From positions 407,479,034 through 407,543,033 of the forward strand of contig OV050030.1 of NCBI GenBank assembly GCA_920105625.2: DNA of 64,000 nucleotides, read 5' to 3'. The notes below the pieces were generated by a model. It was not told the DNA's origin. It saw only the letters and a list, made by a program, of their open reading frames with translations, and searched no databases. A program made the translations under genes and the position numbers. The DNA comes from Clusia tigrina (Eukaryota; Arthropoda; Insecta; Diptera; Clusiidae). Shown here one piece after another: positions 35,420 to 47,399 of the stretch (positions are counted from its first letter, which is position 1; every line of letters starts with the position of its first letter).

Positions 35420-36745
35420 TTAGGTGGCCATTGCAACCCGTGGTTGGGTTACGGCCGATTTGAGCAGCTGTCGCCAGGCGCCTCTGTTTATCGAGCGCCT
35501 TCTCCAATCAGTTATACCAAGCGTAACCACGCTGCAGTGCTTCCTCGTCTCCCTCTTCGTCACCGACCTTCGGCTTTCGTCTCAAATACCTTATTCGCTA
35601 GAGCTTCTTCATCCATACGATGGACATGACCCAGAATGCTTATACGCTGAACTACGTCGATGTCGGCGTAGAGCTCTTACAGCTCGTGGTTCATTCGATT
35701 GCGATAGTCGTCGCCAACTCGAACAGGACCAAAGATTTTGCGAGGAACTTTCCTCTCGAACACCCCAAGAGCGGCTGCATCTGTTTAGAATACCACCCAT
35801 GCTTCAGCGCAATAAAGAAGCACAGGTGGAATGAGCGTCTTGTAGAGTGTCAGCTTCGTCGATAGAGAGATAGTTCTGCAACCCAGTTGCTTACTGATCT
35901 CATAGTGGCACCGATTGGCAATTGAGATTCAAAGCTTTACCTCCACACTGACACCATTATTGGTGTTAGCGGCGGTGCCAAGGTATGTCCATTCCCTGAC
36001 TACTTCAAAGTTATAGTTGCCCGCTGAAGCGTGAGAACCTACAATGCCGCTGCCCTGTTTACAGACAGCATATACTTCGTTTTGGCCTAGTTTAGCGTCA
36101 AGCTCACTTTGGCTGATTCCTTTTCGATAGCAGTGAAAGCAGCAGAAATATCTTTTTTTTTTAACTGACCGATGATATCGATATCAGCGTAGGCAAGGAG
36201 CTGGACACCTTTGTAGAAAATGGTGCCACTTCGATGCACACCAGCCTTTTGTAGGATTCCTTCCATGATGAAGTTGAAGAGATCGCAAGATGACGGGTCG
36301 CATTGTCTGAAACCGCGCTCAGTGTTAAAGAGCATTTCCTACCTTGCGGAACTGCTCGTTTTGCTCAACGTCATCCTGCAGAGTTTTATCAACTTTGCAG
36401 GTATACCGAACTATATAGGAAATTCCGCATCGGGCTATCGAACGCACCTTTATAATCAATAAAGAGATGAAGGGTGTCGATATGATTTTCATGGGTCTTT
36501 ACCAGGATTTGATAAAGTGTAAGAATCTGGTCAATGGTGGATTTACCAGGTCGAAAGCCGCACTAATAAGATACAATCAGTGGTTTTGTATGCGGCTACA
36601 ATATTTCACACAGTATGCTCGACAGGACCTTATATGCAATGGAAATGAGACTGATACCTCGGTAGTTGGTGTAGATTCTTGGGTCTCCTTTCTTTAGTAC
36701 AGGATGAAGTACTACGATACCTGCCCACTCCAAAATGAAATGACT
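35420..36745 (-). pseudogene. RTE-like LINE reverse transcriptase, multiply frameshifted
   Basis: On the minus strand, from 36745 down: GIVVLHPVLKKGDPR, YTNYRGISLISIAYKVLSS, CGFRPGKSTIDQILTL, LFIDYKGAFDS (motif A), a damaged region, then RGFRQCDPSSCDLFNFIMEG (motif B). The active site reads AYAD-IDIIG with one Asp missing. The C-terminus (WRQLLKSAVTQPRVAMAT, stop at 35420-35422) and a tail with tandem GTAAGTAA (complement of 35403-35412) follow. The copy at 51170 has the same GTAAGTAA tail, so this is the true 3' end. No endonuclease is visible. It is inactive. Confidence 0.88.
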
Positions 36746-38199
36746 TCTTTAAGGATATATTTAATAACGCTGTGGCTGTACATTAGCAGCTTCTTTATTG
36801 CAAGCTCTGAATAGTTCACCGAATGAAAGAGGAATTCTGAGATCTGATGGTATCCAAATAGACCTTAAGGGTGTAAATAAAGCTGCACTTAGCCTATGTT
36901 TAAAAAAACATGGAAGGAACTGATTTAAAAAAAAACTCATTGCTAGTTATCTGCACTCTCACAGGCTCAATTCATGTGTGGGATTTTAAAATCCTTCGGA
37001 CTAAAATCCTTCGAAATAAAATAATTTTCCATTTAATACCATTCCTTCTGCTCGAAAAATAATTAAATGCGGAAGTTAATGACAAATAAATTGACAAAGC
37101 AGAAAATATATAAATCACTCATATACAACATACGATTCCCAGAGAAGCAGTAAAGAGTTCCTTGGACGTGGGTGTTTGTCATATCAAATGCTTGTAAAGC
37201 GAATTGCATCCATAGAGCATCAAAGGCAGTTCCCCAAATTTATTTAAGTAACAACATCATTCCGCAGGTACACTCGAAGGTGGATCCGTGTGGGGATACT
37301 GAACTGAGAGAAAAGGGTAATTAGTAATGCACAGACATGACCACAAAAATAGGGCTCAACCAGCTCAGCTGACCGGAAGTTTTTCCTCTCGGTTTGTTTG
37401 AAATTTCCCTAATACATGAACCAAGTTTATTAATTTAATTTGCTTACAAATTCAGTTTCTCCTCTTTGGCTTTTCTCGCCACAGGCGTCATAAATTTCAC
37501 TTCCATGCTTCCGCTTTGCAGGAGCAACTTCAACAATTCAATTTTCAGGGAGCTAAAATAAACTAACTATGGGTATTGGCTGACTCCTTATCCTACTAGT
37601 CTAAAACAAAAAGGTTGTTTCCTCATGCATTCACATGACCGCAATTTCCGTTCTACCAAATGTGTTACGACCGCATGAACACTTTCAAGAAATTTATAGT
37701 TTAAGGAAAGATTTATGGACTGAAGATAGTTGAAATACCGTTTCAATTAAATTTGAATAAGTTTCTGCCTACGAAAATTTGAATTCATTCGTTTTAGCTT
37801 GAAAAATGTATTTGGAAATTACGACATTCAAAATAAACCTACGGAAATAAGAGCAAAGAAACAATCAATGGATGCAATATAAGAGTGCATCAATCATTAA
37901 TAAAGGATACAAATACAAATTTACTTCAAAGAACAACATATAAATGGTTAGAAACGGAAATTGAATTCTAAAAGACAACACTATGCTAACATTTTCACTT
38001 AGTAAAAAGAAGAATTGGTTTCATTATAATAGTTGCTCCTCCTGAAAAGAAAATGAGATAGCAGTTTGCCAAAAGATCTATTAATAGGGATATATTCGTA
38101 TATATTTATGAAATAAGTCCTTATCTCTTATGTCTGTCATAAACATCACCTTTGTAAAAATCTCATTTACTTCACATCGATTCAAAATTCTTATATTGA
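36746..38199. other. non-coding stretch
   Basis: AT-rich DNA. The part next to 36746 may include decayed upstream RTE-like sequence. Nothing else is recognised. Confidence 0.45.
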
Positions 38200-39000
38200 C
38201 CTACTTTGCTAGATAAATTAGAATAGAAGTGGAGTAGGCCAGACACCCGCCGAAATAAGAGGCCTCCAAGCACTCTCCCATTGAGGCCTATTCTACCATA
38301 AGCCTGGAAATATTTGGGGAGAGAGAGAGATAGACGTTTGTGAAAGGGGAAGGAACACATTTTCAAACTTCTTAGATTCTTTTATGAATCTCAGATGTAT
38401 GTTTAGGGATAAGGAATGTACCTTGTCCATTCCCAAAACAACGGACCCTAATATGAGCCTCCTCATTCTGGCAAAGACAGGACAAACACAGGAAGATTAT
38501 ATGTGCCGTCCTGTACTTCCTTCAGACAGGAGACGGAGTTCGGACTCTCGATGGTGCCTGTGGTCGCCATATGATCCCCCCCCCCATGTATTATGCCCCG
38601 TGACTAGCCTAACCAATGATCGAACATTTTTCCTTCGCATTGTTAGAACGAAATCAACAACTCTCTTGTTTGAGCTCACACTTGGTTGTTTTGTAGGCAC
38701 CTGAACTCCATCATCAGTCCTTGTGAATATTCTTCACATGTCTCCTGATCCAATCAATGGCCCCTGTTAAACTCATACCCATAAATGGCTCAGATTCCAG
38801 TGAAGTCCCCGCTGATCCACAGTTTGCCATTTCATCTGCTACTCCACACACCACAGTGGCCCGGAACCCAACTAAGTTCAAGTAAATTTCACCTTGCGAT
38901 GGAGTTAAGTCTTTACTGACATTCTTGGACAATTTTAGAAATGGTTAAACCATTTTCTATGGCCTTCAGTGCAGCCTGAAATACTTTGCTAAGCATTCAT
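38200..39000 (-). pseudogene. RNase H-type LINE fragment, minus strand
   Basis: From 39000 down: SKVFQAALKAIENGL (second RNase H motif region, with the usual Glu replaced by Ala), then LSWVPGHCGVCG, ADEMANCGSAGTSLESEP, GMSLTGAIDWIRRHV. Next come LVTGHNTWG and the finger region (SCLKE ... VFVLSLPE), ending with NIHLRFIKES. The GMSLT...W...HV block is nearly the same as at 21640-21710, so these two belong to one subfamily. Multiple frame changes are needed to read it. Confidence 0.72.
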
Positions 39001-39104
39001 ACTTTATTCCCATATACATTGCAAACTAAGCGAACTGTAAGTGCCTTTGCTACCTAGTAACAAACGACTTTGCTAGGAAATCTCTTAGCAGAATACAACG
39101 AAAT

Positions 39105-39975
39105 ATGAGGAAGGAATCGACCTACACCCAAAATATATGGAAAAACAATTCGTCTAATGGACACATGGTTCTACATTCAAAATATTGAAAGATGTGCTCA
39201 GTTTAATTGGCAGGAAGTAATGGAGGCAACACATTGTGATACTATCTGACACTCAAGCAGCATTAAGCTCACCCTTGGACAGTTGTAAACTAGTATTAGT
39301 TTTTCTAGGGGCATTGAACTCCCTCGGCAGTGTTCATCAGGTACCCATATTGTGGATACCAGACCACATAGGAGGAGAAGGAAATAACAAAGAGGATAGC
39401 TTAACAAGGAAAGCTGCGTCTTTTCATTTTAAATGTAATGAATCCTTCCGTTGACTATTAACCAAAATTGTTGGAGGACTGGTGAAGTAATGCAAAAAGA
39501 AGTCAATCATGGAATAATCTTCGTAAATTAACAGAGGTCAAAACTCTTCTGGGAGACTTTAATCCTAATAGAGCTAAAGAGCTGATAGGCATGCCTCAGA
39601 GGAAATCAAGAGTCATCACTGGTATTTTAAGTGGTCATTGTAGACTCAACTGCATCTTGATTAAGTTGGGCCTAGCATCAGATGCCATCTTTACATTCTG
39701 TGGTGCAAGTTATGACACGTAACAAAATCTGATCACAACCTGCGGAGTTTTGGTACACAAAAGTGCGTTTTAGAGAATGCAGTTAATTAGTAAAATTCCT
39801 CAACTTGATTGATCTCTCTAAAATACATAAGCTCCTGTCTGAAATAAACCTGCTAGAAGAGCCATAGATGAGACTATCATCGTTGTTTTAAGTAAACCGA
39901 GCATCACAAGAGATTCTTTTGGTTGCCGGGTATAACACACTTCTAATAAATCTAACCCAATCTAAGGGATGTGCT
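39105..39975 (+). pseudogene. RNase H-type LINE fragment, plus strand
   Basis: The RNase H part reads VILSDTQAALSSLD-like residues (39236 on), VPILWIPDHIGGEGNNKEDSLTRKAA (PGH changed to PDH). ILSGHCRLNCILIKLGLASDA (about 39625) and a degraded finger follow. A 3' untranslated region ends in AATCTAACCCAATCTAAG near 39950-39975. It begins about 100 bp from the 5' edge of the oppositely oriented fragment at 38200-39000. Both are truncated at their 5' sides, and all frames are broken. Confidence 0.7.
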
Positions 39976-41889
39976 GCTTGCGAATCGATTGGAGCTTATG
40001 CTTGGCTTAAGAAAAAGCTGTGGTTACCACGGCACAGCCACTGAAACATCCCATTATAATATACCCTTAGATTACACTATCAGACAGTTTTATTCAAGTG
40101 TCTGGAGAACGTCGGCTTCTTTCGAATATGTTGATCCATCCATCTCAAGTATAGCGCTATTAAAGCAATGTTAAAACACCATATCACTAAGAGCTCCTCA
40201 GGGTTTCTTAAAGAAGCCACCTAAGCACACTTTTTCCATGCTCACTCTTGATTCCAAATGACCAAAATTTGTTCAGTCTCGTCTAGATAGAGACTGAACA
40301 AATTTTTGTCGCCCTGAGATGGTTTAAAATATAATCTATAGAAAGCTGAAGTCAGGTGAAAGAATTTTATTATGTCTAAGAAACTGATAAATTCATTCTT
40401 CAAGCAACTTCTTCAAGGTTTCATTTTCAATCTCTTCAAACCTAGAATTCAATTCATTGAGGAACTTTCTGCAGAAAATCTGATCTTCATCTTGTGTCTA
40501 AAAGGGGCACTTCTTTCATACAGAACTAAATATCGCCACTGAGTACAGCTATTCACATACAGGAGCACTAACGAATTATTATTTAAAAGGTGATAATAGC
40601 GTTCCTCTAAAGTTTAGGTCCCCAGGGGCCTATTTAACAAAAGCGGGGGTCGATCTGAGCAAGGGGATTTTGCGATTTTCGTAAAAAAAATACAAAGTTT
40701 GCTTTAATTAACAGAAAATTACTTTTATGGAAGTCGATTGTGATTTCGAAAAATTATATAGGATCAAAAAAGTTTGGCGACCCATGCTCTAAACTGACTC
40801 AGTAAACCAAGCTCTATAAATCAAAGCATAATATACTTTCCTTCTTTTCTTATAAGAAGTTTCCTGCCCACTATAATTCAATGATTCATGTACAAATGTT
40901 AAGTATGCTAATTCTGAATTTATGCTGCTCCTGAAAGTATGCTTCCAATAATGAGCGAAAGTTGCAGGGAAATTTTCACATTCATTATTTTCACACATAA
41001 AACTGACTCCTCCAACAAGTCACTTCCTGGGATTATGTGCTAGAATGCCCTTTTCACTCGCTTTCTTTTTACTCGCTTTTCATTGCACTCTCCTTCATTG
41101 TCATGCTGCTTTAATATTCTCTTTCGGCTATACAAAAATATTTCTTTCGATGTGGGAGTTGTTGTTGTTGTTGTTGTTGTTATTGTAGCTGCTTTTTGCC
41201 AATACATTGAAATGTGAGTGAATGATTAATTGTCCGCTGTTTTTGCTTGTAAGTCAATTCCTTTTATCCTGCCTGACTTCGTGCCTTTCACGCTGTGTAT
41301 TCATTACATTCACTTATAGTGCTCTTTTCCCATCATGGTTGATTTCTCTTTGCACCTCCCCACCTCCCCCTTTCACATTTTCTTTTTGTTATTGGTTGCA
41401 TTGACGTTGAAAAATAACTGAAAAGGCGCGTGCGAGTATTGTGAATTTATTGCCTGAACGACGCTTATTGACTTAACATCCTTTGGCTGCGTTTATCATA
41501 AAGAAAAATAAAAAGAAAATTTTCAAAAATATAAGCTTTTAAGTGCTTCACAGGAAGTGGTGCGCAGTCACAATTAAAATGAACGATTTTGTTTCCATTA
41601 AACTTGCTATCAATCTCTGTTGTCGGATGACGATGATGAAGGAAATTTGTCAAGCATGCTCAACAATTTCTTATATTAGGACATTAAATATTATATTAGG
41701 CGTAATCCTTCAATATGACAACTTTAGGTATAAATACGGTTGAATTTTAGATACTTTAACTGGACGGGGAAGCATGAGCGTCAAATGCAAATAGGCCAAC
41801 TTATAATTCGTTAGCTGAGCACCAATAATATTTTAATTTCTTGGGATTAACTTCAATGGGATCGGTATCACAAGTATAGCCTTCGAGAT
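39976..41889. other. non-coding stretch, with (GTT)n and a possible hAT-like end
   Basis: A (GTT)n tract lies at 41158-41180. At 40620-40790 the minus strand shows GGGTCGCCAAACTTTTTTGATC and a CCCCTGGGG block, which resembles terminal sequences of some hAT transposons. No transposase domain was recognised nearby. The frames at 40789-40998 and 41222-41404 have no known domain. Confidence 0.4.
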
Positions 41890-42580
41890 ATAAGGCCATA
41901 TGATACACAAATGTGGTCCTAAATTCTTAGTTGATATAACCACGTTAATACCTGGTCATAAGGACATAGAAGGGAGTGAAATAGCAGATAAGATTGCAAA
42001 AAGCGCTGTCTATTTACCACTGGAACAAGAAAACGACATACAGAAACCTCTTAAAGAACTATTCTTTGAAACGGACAGGTACATGAGTGGGCAGGTGAAA
42101 GCAAGGTGGCCCAGTTTAAACACCAGCAAAATTGCAAAAGTTATGTGTAAGGTCAACGATAGGAAACAAACGCGCTCTCACGAAAATACTGTAGAACTAT
42201 TTTAGGTACAATGACAGGCCATCATTTACGCGGCGGCACATGCACACAAGATTTTACACAAGGAATTACGGACAATGACGAAGGCAGGAAATGTAGGGAG
42301 GTTGGAGTAAGGGAAATTCTTGAACATATCCTTTGAATATGTCCTGCGTTATCAAAAACGCGTTTAAAATGCTTAGGAGCCCCACAATTTGGGAGATTAG
42401 AAGAGATCTCAGGAATGGAGCTGACAGCACTGTTTAAATTCGCAAAAAGTGTTGACATCCTACGAGATGTCTGCTGGAAATCTCCATAAAGGTCAGACCC
42501 CATCTGGTATTGCTAGGCACCAGTCGGTCTATGCGTGGTTTAATGTGAGCCAGGTTAACCTAACCTTACCTAACCAGGTT
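41890..42580 (+). pseudogene. RNase H-type LINE fragment with TAACC-type tail
   Basis: The frame at 41900-42205 reads IPGHKDIEGSEIADKIAKSA, the RNase H C-terminal motif with its fourth acidic residue (AD). After a frame change come TMTGHHLRGGTCTQDF and ILEHIL, then a stop in place of the expected Cys, then ICPALSKTRLKCLGAP and ELTALFKFAKSVDIL. The element ends in a TAACCTAACCTTACCTAACC-rich tail (42552-42576), different from the CCTACC tail of the 57450 copy, so more than one subfamily is present. Confidence 0.8.
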
Positions 42581-43590
42581 AATAAATATCCCACTCTTCT
42601 GAGTATTTATACATAAGACAAAAATCAGATGAGCTTTCTTTCATATTTATGAGAATATCTCTTGTACCTCCAACTGCAATTTATATAAATTCCGAATATG
42701 ATGTAGTTTGTAATATGTAAACTGACAATATTCACTGGTCAAGAACTTCCGGAAGTTGCGCTCTCCTTGTCTTGTTTTATTCAATCATAAAAAGCATCCA
42801 AGCAACGAACTGAAGATTTCCTGAAGGTTTTTAGAGTGATTCAATTAGCAGATTATGCACAAACTGTTTTCGAACTTCGTATACTTTCCCTGAAAGCCAT
42901 CTGGGAATATGTTCTATTATATTCAAACCGGTTGAAAAGATGAACAAATTTGATCGAGATATAAAGCAGCCCTTCCATATATACAACCCCTACATACTTG
43001 TCTATGATCGCCCATATAGGAAACTTTAACACTTATAATAAATCAATTTATATTAAGTATATATCAAGTTATAGTCAATAGGTTTGTAAACAAAGCATAT
43101 GTAGGTTCTTATAGGTTTTCACTTGAGATTCCTTTCTTAGATCATACATAATCAATGCAAAGTCATCAGGTCACTTGAAGGAAAGTTTAAGTTAAAACAT
43201 ACCCCTTTGGCTCCTTCCACTTCCATTAATATACACAAACATCATGATCTCTTTTATAATTTAATGATGTTGAACTCTGCTAGCTTTGGAGAGGCTCCTT
43301 TTAGTACTGTTTATATACCGATTAGTTGGTTTACTAATCGGTTGCCGATTCCTTGGGTGCAATACCGAAGGACTTCAAGTGCAATACTGAAGTCTGATGT
43401 ATCTTTGGGTACAGTACCGAAAGAGTGTTGTGGCTAATCAAGTAGTATTCTTGAATTAACCTTGTAGTTGATAATTAGCGACAAAGGACAATATTGTTGA
43501 ATGTTTGACTTCAAAAGTATATCCCAATTTTTATTTATTAATTGATTGAATTTATATTATTATTTTGCTAATTCTACAGAATTAAATATA
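42581..43590. other. non-coding stretch
   Basis: AT-rich with no recognised gene. The 43340-43435 interval contains a degenerate triple of GTGCAATACCGAAG-like segments. Confidence 0.4.
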
Positions 43591-43800
43591 TTTGTGGTGT
43601 CTGCAATTATGTGCAAGACACCAGCGTTTGTGCATACCTAGGGCAAATAAATACTTTAGACCGCACGAGTAAGGAAATGCTGTTGAGGCTTCCCACGCTA
43701 TATATCCGTTCGTCGGGTGTACTGCTTATTCAGTGTTCAAGAGCAGGCATTGGTAATGGGAATTGCTGATTGGACTTTTGCGTTGGAGCAGGTACAAACA
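43591..43800 (-). mobile_element. possible 3' LTR of the endogenous retrovirus fragment
   Basis: On the minus strand, a purine-rich AGGCGGAAGGA (complement of 43801-43811) sits just downstream of the env stop and is followed by TGTTTGTACC. This is the layout of a polypurine tract and LTR start. A TATATAG box follows, and the segment closes with ACCACA near 43591. The left boundary is uncertain, and no second LTR is in the window for comparison. Confidence 0.3.
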
Positions 43801-43832
43801 TCCTTCCGCCTGTTGAGCATATTCTGTTAGAA

Positions 43833-44411
43833 TTATATGCTTTTTGCGCGAACCCGTACTCGAAAATCTGGAGCTCGTCGCCTCTTTTGTTTCGAAAATC
43901 GCTGGTAAGATATCCAGATAAGACAGATCAAGGTGATGAGCAAACTGGTATATCCGATGCTGAACTGATGGAATTCTCGGCTCTTAAGCGGTAGATCCAT
44001 TAGCTCATTGTTTTGCAATTGTTGCACATGTTCATGTAGTACATGAATATCTTCGGTCAAGTTGAACTGTTGTTCTAATGAGTGTGTTGCAGCCTTCATA
44101 TAGTCTGCGATCAACTCAGTTAGATTCACTTTCGATATGATCGTGCTGGTGACCTTAGAAACGTATGTCCGATGTGCCATTATGGTTGTATACTCATCTC
44201 TTATGGTGCATCCTTGTCTCAAGGTTAAGGTTCCTATTCCCTCCAGTAGTTCTGTAAGGATGTCTGAACCGCAGATGACGCTGATTGTACCAGCTGGCTG
44301 TGCGATGTAGATCCATGAGTTTTTTTTAAGTAATGGAATCCATTGAGGTGAGTCGTGTGTGCGATGAACCTTGCAGCTTTTTGGGTTTGGAGTTTGACAT
44401 AATATTTCCAT
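43833..44411 (-). pseudogene. insect endogenous retrovirus Env-like C-terminal fragment
   Basis: The 192-codon minus frame has the features of the C-terminal (fusion/transmembrane) part of insect retroviral envelope proteins of errantivirus or BEL/roo type. It has a spaced-Cys ectodomain (Cys 5, 13, 47, 68), an EGIGTLTLRQGC block, a heptad-like region (residues about 90-140), a single hydrophobic membrane segment (about 151-169) and a short basic tail (KQKRRR). It lacks the signal peptide, the N-terminal domain and any cleavage site. The preceding frame is closed by a stop three codons upstream of the first Met. No gag or pol is next to it. It is a broken relic; the family assignment is from pattern recognition. 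Confidence 0.6.
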
Positions 44412-44853
44412 CTCACATAGTCAATTGGTTGATGTAATGCGATGTGTTGGATGTAATTGCTTGCATACATGCATATTAGATATGAATGCAGTGCATGTTG
44501 ACAATTCTCCTGCTGATAATGAATAATATTTGTCTCGATGTAGATTTACTGACAATATAGTGTCTCGTATTTTGGTGCATATGTGTCAAAGTTCTTGAAG
44601 AGTGCATTCCTTAAATTTAGAAATCATCTGGAATTATTAGTATGAAAATATGCATTCTAGAGAACAAGAAAGAGTACGTGAGATCAGTCAATCATAGGTT
44701 TGGAATGGTGCCTATACACTCTTTTCTACTAGAAGGTGTGCTTACACTAATCAATTTCATGACTGTTCAACTCTCATCACCACACACTCCGCATAGGAAC
44801 TCCTTCGGGAATATCAAGGCTATTAAGCCTGAGAAAGGATCCATTCATTGCAA
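44412..44853. other. spacer upstream of the Env fragment
   Basis: It may contain out-of-frame remains of env (minus strand to about 44470). Otherwise unrecognised. Confidence 0.35.
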
Positions 44854-45474
44854 TTACCTGTGACTAATGTATTCTGCATTAATTGATGATTTCGAGTCCA
44901 ATGAAATTCTGAGTCCAAGTAAAGAAACTCTAATTGCAGCCCATCTGTGCTCACTAAACTTAGTTCTCTTATTGAAAATTGCATTCTTTTCAGATTTCAG
45001 CCAACAGTTGATAAATTGTGAGGCTGAATTCTTCACAAACTCATATTTTGCGTACTCACAAATGAACTTCTGATAAAGCCCTCGCATTTGCATTTGAATA
45101 GGCTGCCAAAAGAATTCAAAAGAAAACCATGTTGACTCCGCTGCTACATTAACGTATTCGCCGACATCTTGGCTAGGATCTGGATTACCATCACTCACAC
45201 TCTCACATATGTAGCTCATAATGCTGCCTAGTCGATATAGTTGCATGTTAATGATTGACAGTGTGAGGAAATGTTTTCCCAATTTCCCTCTCCTAAAACG
45301 TGCTTTTGCAATGTGGCCAATCAGGAAAATCTCGCTTTTTCGCATTATTAATGATGAATTCATCTGACAGCTGGAAACTTGAGCATACAGATTAGTCATG
45401 GCACAGCAAAAAGCCGACTGACTCTGGTCAATAAATGTCAGTGGCACGTGGCACTTAATTAATAAAACTATCAT
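44854..45474 (-). CDS. unidentified 206-codon open frame
   Basis: This is the longest uninterrupted frame in the window that does not resemble a transposon enzyme. It has no recognised domain, no clear signal peptide and no repeated structure. The middle (residues about 75-150) is rich in aromatic residues and Glu. It lies on the same strand as, and upstream of, the Env-like fragment, but I see no retroviral motif in it. It could be chance, a diverged transposon protein or a host exon. The frame is given to its first Met because nothing else fixes a start. Confidence 0.25.
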   Translation of the reverse strand: MIVLLIKCHVPLTFIDQSQSAFCCAMTNLYAQVSSCQMNSSLIMRKSEIFLIGHIAKARFRRGKLGKHFLTLSIINMQLYRLGSIMSYICESVSDGNPDPSQDVGEYVNVAAESTWFSFEFFWQPIQMQMRGLYQKFICEYAKYEFVKNSASQFINCWLKSEKNAIFNKRTKFSEHRWAAIRVSLLGLRISLDSKSSINAEYISHR

Positions 45475-47399
45475 TTTCTAGACGAGTATTGCTGTGATGC
45501 GGGAAAAATTTTATGATCGATGTGTATTTTAGTTCGGTAAATTTGCTTTATGGACAACATTTGAACTGTATTTGTAGAGGAATACTAAGAATGCTGAGCT
45601 CATTTGTAGATTGAAAGCCAGTTTGACAAGCGAAAATATTTAGGAGCACTTTATGGAAACACAGCAGAAGGAAGGGATGAATTATTTACAAACACTTAAG
45701 TAGGACATGTTGGAGTTACTGAAGGGCTCCTCGAAGTCTACAGGAAGTAATAGCAGGTCCCTTCGTTAAGCTAGAGAAGACAATTTTGGGCTTGAATTAG
45801 AGTAATGCAGTAACAAGCTTAGCAATTGAATATATAGTTCTATAAATTTGCGATAAAGACTCTCATTAAAGCCGAATCCAAAGGAGCTCAAGTCACCAAA
45901 AACTGATAAAATAATAGCTCCACATAAATGCGTATATCCTCGCAATCTTGTATGATTTTATTTGTGTTTGCCGGGCACTAGTTTAATGGCTCCCACCATA
46001 TCCCCGCACTCAGTAAATATCAAAAGGTCAATTTAATTAGACTTTCGCACTTATTAGAATCATATCAGAGAATTACAAAGGCAGGAAAATTCATTTGTGC
46101 ACATTTATGACACTTCCACATCAGCACATTATCACATCAGTACAAACCCACACGCCGTTGAGCTGCTAACAAGTCGCTCAGTTATTAGCAAAGTGTTTGC
46201 TCATCATTACGCCATATTAACATATAAATTACGGAACTTTGCCCAGACAGCCACCACTCACATCTCCGTACGCTGGCACACATCCATGCGGGCGCTTCAG
46301 AGTGTGCTCACATACATTAACAGGCGCCTCCAATAATGCGCTTCGGAAGTGGAACACATAAACACATACGGCGGAAGTGTTCGGCTAAAAATAGCACACA
46401 CTATTAAAGCAAGCTGAGCAGTGCTCGTAAAGGCGCAAAGTGTGAAGTGAGCAGAAAAAGGGGGCAATTAAAGGAAAGTGGTAAATGTGGTAACCATGTG
46501 CACGAGCAGACAGCAGCAGCATACGAGGACGAAAGCGGGCGAGCATTCCATTCAATGAAAATGCAAAATTAAATTCACAACGCCGCTGGGGGAAGGGGCA
46601 TTAGGCAATGCGAGCAGGGCAAATGAAATAAAAAAGTTATGAGTAAAAAATACAACATTGTTTGCCACTTCATATCGCCCTCCCACTGATTTTTCGTGGC
46701 AATTTGCATTGTTGCTTGATTGCTGGAAGTTTTAATTGAGCTGTTCACTCATTTTCACTGCTAGTGCAGCATTAAAAGGTAATACGCGCGCACATGCAGG
46801 CACACAAAAACTTTACAGATAAGCAATGAGAATGAGAGGAAAATAAAAGTTTATGAAAACACCACTGCGCCACAGAGTATGCAATGAAAAGTTTGCTTTT
46901 GTATTGCGGCATTTTCCATTGATGAATTTTTGTTTGAACTTCATACCTTAAAAAACGACAAAGAATGGGAAACTAATTTAATTTACTTGTGGAGGCGTAC
47001 AGGAGTTTAGATACTTAAATAATGTCATGTTGGCAGAGAGGTGGTTACCTTATACAATAAAAAGTTTTCTCTTACACTGGTCACGAAAGCTTTACTTTTT
47101 CTGCTCTATTCACCGTTGATTATATGTGAGGACTATTTGAACCATTTGGTGTCCTTTTAGAAATGCAGAGTTACACTATCAACTTTGCTGATAGTTGCAC
47201 TATCAACAGCTGGCTCATAGTACTTCCTTAAAAGGAAAATATGGCTTTGGAATTATTTACATAACACTCTAAGCTGGTATAGAATACTGTGAAAAGTGTA
47301 GAAGTGTTAAACATAAAATTACTCTCAGAGGCTTTACAAATATTTTTAAGGCCTCTTATAGTACTTTAAGCCTTGATCTACTTTATATTTCCTCTTTTT
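45475..47399. other. non-coding stretch
   Basis: No gene or transposon similarity. The interval 46090-46900 is less AT-biased and has the look of single-copy intergenic or intronic DNA. Confidence 0.5.
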
